Shown piece by piece: positions 56,722-64,000 of a DNA stretch of 64,000 nt. The stretch comes from Cyanobacteria bacterium SBLK (GTDB lineage: Bacteria > Cyanobacteriota > Cyanobacteriia > Cyanobacteriales > Spirulinaceae). The DNA lies in NCBI GenBank assembly GCA_017746715.1, contig JAGHZQ010000015.1:88280-152279 (forward strand), in the 5' to 3' direction. The translations under genes and the position numbers were made by a program. How positions within the stretch are numbered: position 1 is the stretch's first letter; each line of letters opens with the position of its first letter. A model generated the notes under the pieces. The model made no database searches. It saw only the letters and a list, made by a program, of their open reading frames with translations, and was not told where the DNA came from.

Positions 56722-57402
56722 ATGAACTACTTTGGGATTGTCATGGAATTTCTGCGCGATCGCGTGGAATTCCTGCAAAATGTCCGTAACGGGAAGCATT
56801 TAGAAAAATATATTTTGTCCTTTGCCTTGTGTAGCGCCCTCTTTTTTGCCATCTACGGGGCAATTATGGGGTCGTTTAGCGGCAGTTTGCAAGCGATCGC
56901 TTCAGCAATCAAACTCCCCGCACTCTATCTCCTAACGCTTTTAATTTGCCTTCCCGCACTCTTTTTCTTTCACGTCGTTTCTGGATCGAAACGGACATTT
57001 TTCCAATATCTTTGCTTATTGCTTGCCTCTATGTCGGCGATTAGCGTCATGTTATTTGGATTTGCGCCTATCGTCCTGTTTTTCCGCCTGTCTATCAACG
57101 ATTATATCTTTTTTACCCTCTTAAATATTGTCGTTTTAGCGGCTTCGAGCTTCATTGGCGTTCAGTTTTTTTATCGTAGCATGAACTTTATCAACGATCT
57201 GCGGGGAAAACAGAAAAAGCAGAGTGTTTCCGCAGTGAAAGGATGGTTGATACTGTATGGATTTGTCGGCAGTCAATTAGGATGGACGCTAAAGCCATTT
57301 TTAGGAGTACCGGGAGAAACTTTTGCGATCTTTCGTCCCGAAGCAGGAAATTTTTATGCAGCTCTCATCCAAATGTTTGGCAGAATTTTAGGGTTGAATT
57401 AA
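56722..57402 (+). CDS. membrane protein, first of two tandem paralogues (cyanobacterial WH2-annotated type)
   Basis: About 226 residues with five or six membrane segments (YILSFALCSALFFAIYGAIMGSFSG, LPALYLLTLLICLPALFFFHVV, and others) and conserved GSKRTF and GWTLKPFLG motifs. In cyanobacterial annotation such proteins are sometimes named actin-binding WH2, with no actin involved; the true role is unknown. Nearly the same length and about half identical to the next gene, so the two arose by tandem duplication. Confidence 0.75.
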   Translation: MNYFGIVMEFLRDRVEFLQNVRNGKHLEKYILSFALCSALFFAIYGAIMGSFSGSLQAIASAIKLPALYLLTLLICLPALFFFHVVSGSKRTFFQYLCLLLASMSAISVMLFGFAPIVLFFRLSINDYIFFTLLNIVVLAASSFIGVQFFYRSMNFINDLRGKQKKQSVSAVKGWLILYGFVGSQLGWTLKPFLGVPGETFAIFRPEAGNFYAALIQMFGRILGLN

Positions 57403-57486
57403 AATTTTTTTCTCCCTATTTTCCAAAAATTTTGAAATTTGCCCGAGAGAGCATTAGAGCAATCCTCAAACTTGAGCGAAATAAAT

Positions 57487-58167
57487 ATGAACTACTTTGC
57501 AGTCTTGATGGAATTTTTGCGCGATCGCGGACAATTTCTGGAAAATCTTCGCAATGGCAAATATATTGAAAAATATATTATTGCTTTTGCCGTTTGCAGT
57601 TCTCTCTTCTTGGGGCTTTACGGAGGGATTTTAGGTTCTTTTAGCGGGGTATGGCAAGCCCTTGCCTCAGCAATTAAACTGCCCGCACTGTATTTGCTCA
57701 CCCTGTTAATTTGTCTCCCTGCTTTATTTTTCTTCGATGTCGTTTGCGGCTCGAAACGGACTTTCTGGCAATATTGCTGTTTGCTGTTTGCCTCCATGTC
57801 AGCCATTAGCATTATGTTATTTGGATTTGCGCCTATCGTCCTGTTTTTCCGCTTATCCATGAACGATTACAACTTTTTTAAATTATTAAATGTTGCGATT
57901 TTGATGACAGCAAGTTTTGTCGGCATTCAGTTTTTTTATCGGGGAATGTTGTTTATTAATGATATTGACGGAGCTCATAAGCAGCGCCGAGATATTTCCG
58001 TAAAAGCATGGTTGGTTTTATATGGTTTTGTTGGCAGTCAATTGGGTTGGACATTGCGACCGTTCTTTGGTTCTCCGGGAAAGCCTTTCGAGATATTTCG
58101 CAATCTCGAAAGTAATTTTTATGCCCATCTTCTGCATATCATCAGTCAGTTTTTTACCATCAGATAG
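57487..58167 (+). CDS. membrane protein, second tandem paralogue
   Basis: About 226 residues, colinear with the preceding gene over the full length (MNYFAVLMEFLRDRGQFLENLRNGK versus MNYFGIVMEFLRDRVEFLQNVRNGK, and matching GSKRTFWQY and GSQLGWTLRPFFG). The same topology of five or six membrane helices. It may form heteromers with its paralogue. A 7-bp GC-rich hairpin (58174-58190) follows the stop. Confidence 0.75.
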   Translation: MNYFAVLMEFLRDRGQFLENLRNGKYIEKYIIAFAVCSSLFLGLYGGILGSFSGVWQALASAIKLPALYLLTLLICLPALFFFDVVCGSKRTFWQYCCLLFASMSAISIMLFGFAPIVLFFRLSMNDYNFFKLLNVAILMTASFVGIQFFYRGMLFINDIDGAHKQRRDISVKAWLVLYGFVGSQLGWTLRPFFGSPGKPFEIFRNLESNFYAHLLHIISQFFTIR

Positions 58168-58226
58168 AGTCTTGGCGGGCATTGCCCGCCTTATCAAAGT
58201 TAAGTATTTTTTGCCATTAACTAACA

Positions 58227-58928
58227 ATGAAAGAATTTCACAAACTCAATATTACCTCTCGAGAATTAGAAGAGAGACTGCATATTGACGCGATCGCGAA
58301 TATTGCTATTGACTTCTATCGAGGAGCAATTCAAAAAAAAGGAAAATATTTATTGTCTACCTTGCTGACAGAATTGGGATTAATCGCGATCGCGATCGTC
58401 CTGATTTTACCGACAACAGCACTGGTTTTGCAGGGAACGGGAACGAGCGATCGCGATATATTACCGCCTTTATTAATTATTTCTTTTTCTTTAATTGGGT
58501 TGATTGTATTGGGATTTAATATATATTTTTGGCAGAGAGCCAAACAATTCAAACCTTTAACCCATCTCCTCGACGAAATTGACAAGTACAATCGAGTCGT
58601 TCATTCCGTCACCTTTGTCGATCGTCTGAATTCCCTGCAATCTTCAAATTCTCCAGAAGGGGAAAAGCGATTGGAAACTTTTAATCTCTTGCAAACCATT
58701 CGTCACAGCTTAATGACAGCCTTAAAAGTCGAACGATTAATGCGAGAACAAACTCAATGGATTGCCAGCCGTCACGAACTTCTCGCGACTTTAGAAAGCG
58801 ATCTCGATGTTTTAATGGAATTTACAGCCAGACAAGATGAGAAGGATAATAGTCAATTATTTAACGAAGCGCTGCAAATTGGCTTAAACGTCCATAAAGA
58901 AATCAAAAGATTTCAGCGCGATCGATAA
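58227..58928 (+). CDS. membrane protein with two helices and a soluble C-terminus
   Basis: 233 residues. Two membrane segments (LLTELGLIAIAIVLILPTTALVL and LIISFSLIGLIVLGFNIYFW) lie in the N-terminal half. The rest is helical and charged (THLLDEIDKYNRVVHSVTFVDRLNSLQ ... TALKVERLMREQTQWIASRHELLATLES). Not recognised. It lies in the same direction 59 bases after the second paralogue, so it may belong to one operon with the tandem pair. Confidence 0.65.
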   Translation: MKEFHKLNITSRELEERLHIDAIANIAIDFYRGAIQKKGKYLLSTLLTELGLIAIAIVLILPTTALVLQGTGTSDRDILPPLLIISFSLIGLIVLGFNIYFWQRAKQFKPLTHLLDEIDKYNRVVHSVTFVDRLNSLQSSNSPEGEKRLETFNLLQTIRHSLMTALKVERLMREQTQWIASRHELLATLESDLDVLMEFTARQDEKDNSQLFNEALQIGLNVHKEIKRFQRDR

Positions 58929-59076
58929 AAACTGCTTGCAATCGAAAGATGGGAATATTAATATTTTCTAAAATTATTTTGCACTCTCGCGTTCTATTGA
59001 ACCCCCGTAACTGCCTGCCGATTCTCGATCTTTAGAGAATTGCACGATTCTAGAGCGGTTAGGGAATATTATGATG

Positions 59077-59107
59077 AAAGTAGGGAAAATCTACCATTCC
59101 CTACTTT
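59077..59107 (+). terminator. hairpin before the receiver-WD40 gene
   Basis: AAAGTAGGGAA pairs with TTCCCTACTTT (11 bp, 9-base loop), the right arm ending in a short T run and CC. It is placed to end transcription from 58928 and to separate it from the large gene at 59199. Confidence 0.55.
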
Positions 59108-59198
59108 TCCGTTCCACGTTCGATCCAAGGCTGGGATTGCAGCTTTCTGCCTTGGTTAATCTGCCTTGGTTAAACAGATCGTAACTCAAAAGAGGATT

Positions 59199-62100
59199 AT
59201 GGCGAGTGGCAAAGTTCTGATTCTCGATGAAAATCATGCGACAAGGACGCAACTTCGAGAATTGTTACCAAAAGGGCAATATGAAATTCAAGAAGCAAGC
59301 GATGGAGAACGAGGTTTATCTCTGATCCAGCAAGAACGCGCGAATATTCGCTTTATTATTTTAGACTCAGCGCTCCCCAAGGTAAATGGTTGGGATGTTG
59401 TAGAACGACTGCAAGCAGATGCGGAACTACAAAGAATCCCTCTCGTGATGATGACGAGATTGAGCAATATGCCTCCCGTGTCTCATCCAATGATAGAGTT
59501 TTTACAAAAACCTTTTGAGAAAAAAACACTGCGAACGGTTGTTAAAAATGCAATCGGGAAGGCCATTTCGGTTTACCAAGAGACATTAGACGATCGCCAA
59601 GAAGAGCCTATTGTATCTCCAAGCGATCGCGAAGAATCTATTATTGAAAGACCAGTTATCGAAGAACCTACTGTTGAAGAATCTATTACAACGGTGCAAA
59701 ATTCAGAGGAAAATTCCTCCATCGATCTGGATAATATGTTTGAATCTTTTGTTGAATCCGAACGCGATCGCACCGAATCCGATGAAGTCCCTCGAGAATT
59801 GGAAACAGCGTTAGAATTGATAGAAGCAGAAGAACGGGAACTGGATTTTTCTTTCGATACGACGGGAACGGAAGACGCGATTGATAAAGAAGAAATGTCT
59901 GCTTTGGGTTTGAGTTTTCCAGCTTTAGATACGGCGATCGCCACAGAAGCAGACCAAGAAGAGAGTGAAGAACGTTTAGAATTTGAGATTGAAACGACAG
60001 AAATAGAACAATCCGTTGAGATCGATCGAATTGCATCCTTCGATCGCGCAAAGAAGGATAGCGAAACAGATTTTTCTTTTGATACGACAGGAACGGATGA
60101 AACAATTGATATAAAAAAAATTGAAGATTTAGAATTACGGTCTGGCGACGCATCTTTTCTATCAGAATTAGATGCGTCAATTGTTGCAGATGCGATGGAT
60201 GAGGAAGAGCTAGAAATTGATGAATTTCCTTCTTTAGATATCGATTTATCAATGGAAGACCTAAGCCCAGAAATTGATGAATTTCCTTCTTTAGATATCG
60301 ATTTATCAATGGAAGACCTAAGCCCAGAAATTGATGAATTTCCTTCTTTAGATATCAGTTTGTCAATGGAAGACCTAAGCCCAGAAATTGATGAATTTCC
60401 TTCTTTAGATATCAGTTTGTCAACGGAAGACCTAAGCCCAGAAATTGATGAATTTCCTTCTTTAGATATCAGTTTGTCAACGGAAGATTCCAATATAGAA
60501 ATTAACGAATTAAATTTAGATATTTCTTCAAGTGATGAAGAGCAAACTTGGCTTAGCGATCGAGAAGAATACATCTTAAGAGATGAACAAAAAGAAGTTC
60601 AAGAAAACTTAGAAGTTGTTTCCGATAAACAAGATGTAGCTATGCAAGCACTAGAACAAGATTTAGAAAATCAAGAAACTAAGGAACTATCCTCTCTCGA
60701 TACTGCTATTTTCAACCTAGAAGAAAATGAACAAGATCGACAACAAAAAGAAAATCTACTTGATTCTTTTAAATTAGAAGAACTATCCAATGAAACCAAT
60801 CTACCCAGCACTGAAAATATTTCAGAATTTATTGCGGAAGAAGTATTAACGCCAGCTTATGAATCGAGTCAAGATGATTTGATAATAGGATATACTTCAG
60901 GAGAAACAGAAGCGTTAATCGATGAAAGTTTTGCCGATTTGGAAACGGAAGAACCCGCACCAGAACCCAGGGACTCAGAGGCAAGCGATTTGATAATAGA
61001 ATATACTTCAGAAGAAACAGAAGCGTTAATCGATGAAAGTTTTGCCGATTTGGAAATTAATGAATTACTCTCACCACCAACCTCTAATGATGAAAGTGAA
61101 TTAGCAACTCGCTTGATTTCTGACGATCCCCTGCCAACAAATCATCCCTTTTCAGAAGAGAGCGAACCTTTAGAAACTCTATCAGAAGAACCTGAAGAAT
61201 CGGATGTGGGAATTTTTGATGAAGAAAATGAACTTAGTGTTTTTGCAGAAGATTTTCCCCGCGAATTAGAACGGGAAATCGAGCCCTATAATACTTCCGA
61301 TGAAGATATTCGCGAGGATTATCATCGGTCTCAATCTCAAAATGATAGCTTTTTTGATTCCTCCTTAACCCTCGATCTTACCGAACAAATTCAATATCCT
61401 GCTGAGGATATTTTTTCTACCCCAAATACTTCAGAACCGCGATCGGATGATTCTGTAGAATCTGACGATAATCTCTTTATTTCTCCTCCTCCAATTTGGG
61501 AAGAAAAAACTAACGCGAGAACTGATAGCAATGAATCTGATTCTATTTTCGATCCTTCTTTGCAATTGGACGAAGAAACGATTACTTATACTGATGAAGC
61601 CGATAATATTTTTCCACCTTTGGGAGAAACAGATTTATTCGAACCCGAAGCACCTTTAAATGAATCTTTCGCCAGCGATCCCTCGCATCGCGATACTGCA
61701 GGTGTAGAGGAATTCGATCGCGAATTAACTTCCGACACTCCCGCACCTGAAAGCGAAGAAGAATATACTATTCTCGAAGATAAACGCAGCACCTCTATTT
61801 CTCTTCCCAAAACTTCAACACCTTTAGAAGAATCGGAAGGAGAACATACTATTTTCGAGGATAAACGCAACCCAAAAATTGTCCTACCTCCTATTGAATC
61901 AACCGAAGAAACCGAGAATTTTGAATCCGAAGAAGAATTTACAGTTCTCGAAGATAAACGAAATATCGATCTTGCAGATCGATCTCTAGATTCCGAAAAA
62001 GAACCCGATCCCGACTTGGTTCGTTTGGAAGCAGAGACCCCCCTCCAACTGAACAAAGTCTTCATCGAAAGCAATCGCGAAACCGAAGTTTCCCACTTGG

Positions 62101-63329
62101 TGAACTTATCGGGATTTGAAGATGTTTTAATGCGCTACAAAAGCACGGTTGAAGAAGTTAAAATTTCCGCATTGAAAGAAGCCTTTGATTATGACGAACC
62201 GGGTTATCGTTTAATTATTAACGCCCTCCGAGAAGAGTCGTCGGAAATTCGTCAAACTGCCGAACAACTTCTCATCGAACATCTGAAAAAACCCAGAGTG
62301 CAAGTTTTACCCCTCCACGAAAATTGGGCTTCTCTCCAATGCTTGCATACTCTGCGAGGTCATTCCTATTGGGTGCAAGATGTTGCGATCGCGCCGGATG
62401 GACGCACGATTGTTAGTGCCTCTAAAGATGGAACGATTAAAATCTGGGATATGCTGACGGGACGAGAAATGAGAACGCTCCACGGTCACGAAGCTGCCGT
62501 TCTCTCTGTTACAATTGGGTCCGATGGGGAACGCATTATTAGTTGTGGTACTGACAACACCATTAAGATTTGGAGTTTGGATACGGGAGCAGAGTTAAAT
62601 AGCATTCTCGGTAAATCTCACAAGGTATATGTTCTGGATTTAAGTCCAGACGGAAAAAGTGTCATCAGTGCCAGTGCGGATAATACCATTAAACCCAAAT
62701 ATGACGGCGGTTTGGAAGCCTTTTTAAACCGCATTCCCTCCCGTCGGGTCAATGCCCTTTTGAGTTTGATCGGTATCCTGAAGCGATCTCCTGCCATTAA
62801 AATTTGGGATTTAGACAAAGGGAAACCCAAAGGCAATTTCCGGGGCTATTCTCGCGGCGTAACTGATTTGGCCATCAGCCCCAAAGGCGATAAAGTAGTC
62901 AGTGGCAGCCGCGATCGCACCATTAAAATTTGGGACTTTAAAACCGGAAAAAACCTCGATACCCTTTGGGGTCATAACGACGAAATTCGCTCGGTCGCCA
63001 TTTCTCCAGATGGAAAAACCATTGTGAGCGGCAGTCGCGATCGCACCATTAAAATTTGGGACATGCAGTCGGGTCACGTTCTGCGAACCTTACGAGGTCA
63101 CGGTCAATCCGTCACCTCCGTTGCGGTGAGTCCGGATGGAAATATTATTGCGAGTGGCAGTCGCGATAGCAGTATTAAAATTTGGGATTTTCATACAGGA
63201 GAATTTATCAATACCCTTCTCGGTCATACGGATTTAGTGCGCTCGGTGGCGATCGATGGTGACGGAAAAACTATTGTTAGTGGTAGTCGCGATAATACGA
63301 TTAAGGTATGGGGAAACATTTTTCAGTGA
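59199..63329 (+). CDS. large receiver-WD40 protein with acidic repetitive middle
   Basis: 1376 residues. The N-terminal receiver (1-125) has Asp10/Glu11, phosphoacceptor Asp56 (IILDSALPKVNGW) and Lys in LQKPFEKK, so it looks functional. A very acidic, disordered region of about 800 residues follows; it includes five 19-residue repeats of EIDEFPSLDIDLSMEDLSP (60213-60490) and three TILEDKR-type motifs. A short helical segment near 970-1030 leads to seven WD40 blades (about 1043-1376). The third blade is split by an insertion (NTIK, then about 40 residues, then AIKIWDLD). A scaffold-like signalling protein. ATG 59199 has AGAGGA upstream. Confidence 0.82.
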   Translation: MASGKVLILDENHATRTQLRELLPKGQYEIQEASDGERGLSLIQQERANIRFIILDSALPKVNGWDVVERLQADAELQRIPLVMMTRLSNMPPVSHPMIEFLQKPFEKKTLRTVVKNAIGKAISVYQETLDDRQEEPIVSPSDREESIIERPVIEEPTVEESITTVQNSEENSSIDLDNMFESFVESERDRTESDEVPRELETALELIEAEERELDFSFDTTGTEDAIDKEEMSALGLSFPALDTAIATEADQEESEERLEFEIETTEIEQSVEIDRIASFDRAKKDSETDFSFDTTGTDETIDIKKIEDLELRSGDASFLSELDASIVADAMDEEELEIDEFPSLDIDLSMEDLSPEIDEFPSLDIDLSMEDLSPEIDEFPSLDISLSMEDLSPEIDEFPSLDISLSTEDLSPEIDEFPSLDISLSTEDSNIEINELNLDISSSDEEQTWLSDREEYILRDEQKEVQENLEVVSDKQDVAMQALEQDLENQETKELSSLDTAIFNLEENEQDRQQKENLLDSFKLEELSNETNLPSTENISEFIAEEVLTPAYESSQDDLIIGYTSGETEALIDESFADLETEEPAPEPRDSEASDLIIEYTSEETEALIDESFADLEINELLSPPTSNDESELATRLISDDPLPTNHPFSEESEPLETLSEEPEESDVGIFDEENELSVFAEDFPRELEREIEPYNTSDEDIREDYHRSQSQNDSFFDSSLTLDLTEQIQYPAEDIFSTPNTSEPRSDDSVESDDNLFISPPPIWEEKTNARTDSNESDSIFDPSLQLDEETITYTDEADNIFPPLGETDLFEPEAPLNESFASDPSHRDTAGVEEFDRELTSDTPAPESEEEYTILEDKRSTSISLPKTSTPLEESEGEHTIFEDKRNPKIVLPPIESTEETENFESEEEFTVLEDKRNIDLADRSLDSEKEPDPDLVRLEAETPLQLNKVFIESNRETEVSHLVNLSGFEDVLMRYKSTVEEVKISALKEAFDYDEPGYRLIINALREESSEIRQTAEQLLIEHLKKPRVQVLPLHENWASLQCLHTLRGHSYWVQDVAIAPDGRTIVSASKDGTIKIWDMLTGREMRTLHGHEAAVLSVTIGSDGERIISCGTDNTIKIWSLDTGAELNSILGKSHKVYVLDLSPDGKSVISASADNTIKPKYDGGLEAFLNRIPSRRVNALLSLIGILKRSPAIKIWDLDKGKPKGNFRGYSRGVTDLAISPKGDKVVSGSRDRTIKIWDFKTGKNLDTLWGHNDEIRSVAISPDGKTIVSGSRDRTIKIWDMQSGHVLRTLRGHGQSVTSVAVSPDGNIIASGSRDSSIKIWDFHTGEFINTLLGHTDLVRSVAIDGDGKTIVSGSRDNTIKVWGNIFQ
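60213..60497 (+). repeat. 57-bp tandem repeats inside the receiver-WD40 gene
   Basis: Five units of 57 bp at 60213, 60270, 60327, 60384 and 60441, coding the 19-residue EIDEFPSLDI repeat. The units differ by a few bases; the last is diverged at its end. Likely to vary in number between strains. Confidence 0.9.
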
Positions 63330-63420
63330 CCGACGATCGGAGATCGGTTATCAGTGAGGAAAGCAATTAATCACTCACGACCAACAACAAATAACCAATA
63401 ACCAACAACAAATAAAATAA

Positions 63421-64000
63421 TGACAAAAAATAAAGTTCTAATTCTAGAAGATAGTGAAGAAAAACTCTCATCCTTGCGGGGAATGTTGCCCGGTGGGAAA
63501 TTTGTTGTTGTGGAAGCAAGAGATGGAAAAACAGCCCTTGATGCGATCAAAAAAGAAGTTGGAAATCTTCGCCTGTTGGTGATTAAGTTTAACTTGCCGA
63601 AAATAAGTGGTTGGAAGATTCTCAAAAAGGCACAAGATCATCCCAAATTACAAAGTATTCCAATGGTTTTGACAGCAGAAGCGAACGATCCGATCGCCGA
63701 AACCCTTCCTGCTGCCGATCGCTTTGAAATTATCGTTCATCCTTTCAATCGCAAACAATTTCAAAATGCGATGAAGGCAGCGATCGCCAAGGCCAAAGCC
63801 CCTCCGAAACCCACTTCTTCTCCGACTCCGCCTCCCTCCGCAGCCAAAGCCAAAACCAAACCCGCTCCCCCTCCTGCTGCGGCGAAAGTCTCTCCGCCAC
63901 CTCCCTCCGCAGCCAAAGCCAAAACCAAACCCGCTCCCCCTCCTGTTGCGGCGAAAGTCTCTCCGCCACCTCCCTCCGCAGCCAAAGCCAAAACCAAACC
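63421..64000 (+). CDS. degenerate receiver-domain protein with Pro/Ala/Lys repeat tail (cut by window edge)
   Basis: At least 193 residues, continuing past the window. The receiver fold is intact (KVLILEDSEEKLSSLRGML, LLVIKFNLPKISGWKIL, VLTAEAND), with acidic residues at 10-11. However, the phosphoacceptor Asp is replaced by Lys56 and the usual Lys-Pro near the end is HPF. It is therefore a pseudo-receiver. From residue 121 a low-complexity tail of SAAKAKTKPAPPP-type repeats begins (23-residue period, 69 bp, at about 63841, 63910 and 63979). It lies 91 bases downstream of the receiver-WD40 gene and probably shares its operon. Confidence 0.8.

Noticed and set aside
59573..60574. 333-residue minus-strand ORF
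   Set aside because: Antisense shadow of the acidic repeat region of the receiver-WD40 gene; Ser-rich by reverse translation.

Overview
The window is cyanobacterial chromosome. HIP1-type octamers (GCGATCGC) are spread through coding and non-coding DNA. The gene content also fits: a SigA-type sigma factor, a DnaK3-like chaperone with an acidic tail, a CruP/CruA-type carotenoid cyclase homologue, an NblB-like HEAT protein, a rimP-nusA-ylxR-infB cluster followed by a low-complexity-tail membrane protein, pentapeptide-repeat proteins, and many receiver, CheW and histidine-kinase genes. I cannot name the species.

Layout. 1-6.2 kb: the N-terminal part of sigA, an SGNH-like lipoprotein, an ABC substrate-binding protein and permease separated by a small secreted protein on the opposite strand, and an HdrB-like Fe-S protein. 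6.2-9.9 kb: a dnaK-dnaJ chaperone operon on the minus strand with tandem repeats between the genes. 10-12.4 kb: an AT-rich ATPase plus nuclease-like gene pair that looks acquired and may be a defence system. 12.4-24.8 kb: the CruP-like protein, two histidine kinases, an ABC exporter, and a Wza/Wzc-type polysaccharide export pair. 24.9-41.5 kb: mostly housekeeping or conserved hypothetical genes (pentapeptide protein, LuxR-type regulator, ArgRS-like protein without a catalytic core, HAD phosphatase, CYTH enzyme, M50-TPR protease, CBS protein, HEAT protein, glycosyltransferase, DUF1611, radical SAM, Uma2). 46.9-58.9 kb: CheY and CheW proteins, the nusA-infB cluster behind a possible attenuator leader, and several membrane proteins. 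59.2-64 kb: a large receiver-WD40 protein and a second receiver protein that runs off the window.

The outstanding region is 41.7-46.4 kb. All of it reads on the minus strand, from a near-consensus promoter (46360-46388) to a terminator (41735-41761). It encodes a small protein that may have a beta-grasp fold, eight structured RNAs with a shared terminal helix, a basic 244-residue protein, a paralogue of ribosomal protein L7/L12, and finally a Ro60/Rsr-type protein with a MIDAS-bearing vWA domain. The eight RNAs look like bacterial Y RNAs. Every one begins with a closing stem followed by CCYNA and an AGCYUACA-type box, and ends with GCUUU..AACUUG-YGCG or a close variant. The modules carried on this shared stem differ. 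Two hold a tRNA-like fold in normal order. Three hold a circularly permuted tRNA-like fold with a looped-off acceptor stem. One holds a close copy of the helix 69/71 segment of 23S rRNA. Two are minimal. Together with the L7/L12 paralogue this suggests a Ro60 ribonucleoprotein system built on mimicry of translation RNAs. Family assignments come from sequence recognition by eye; no search was run.
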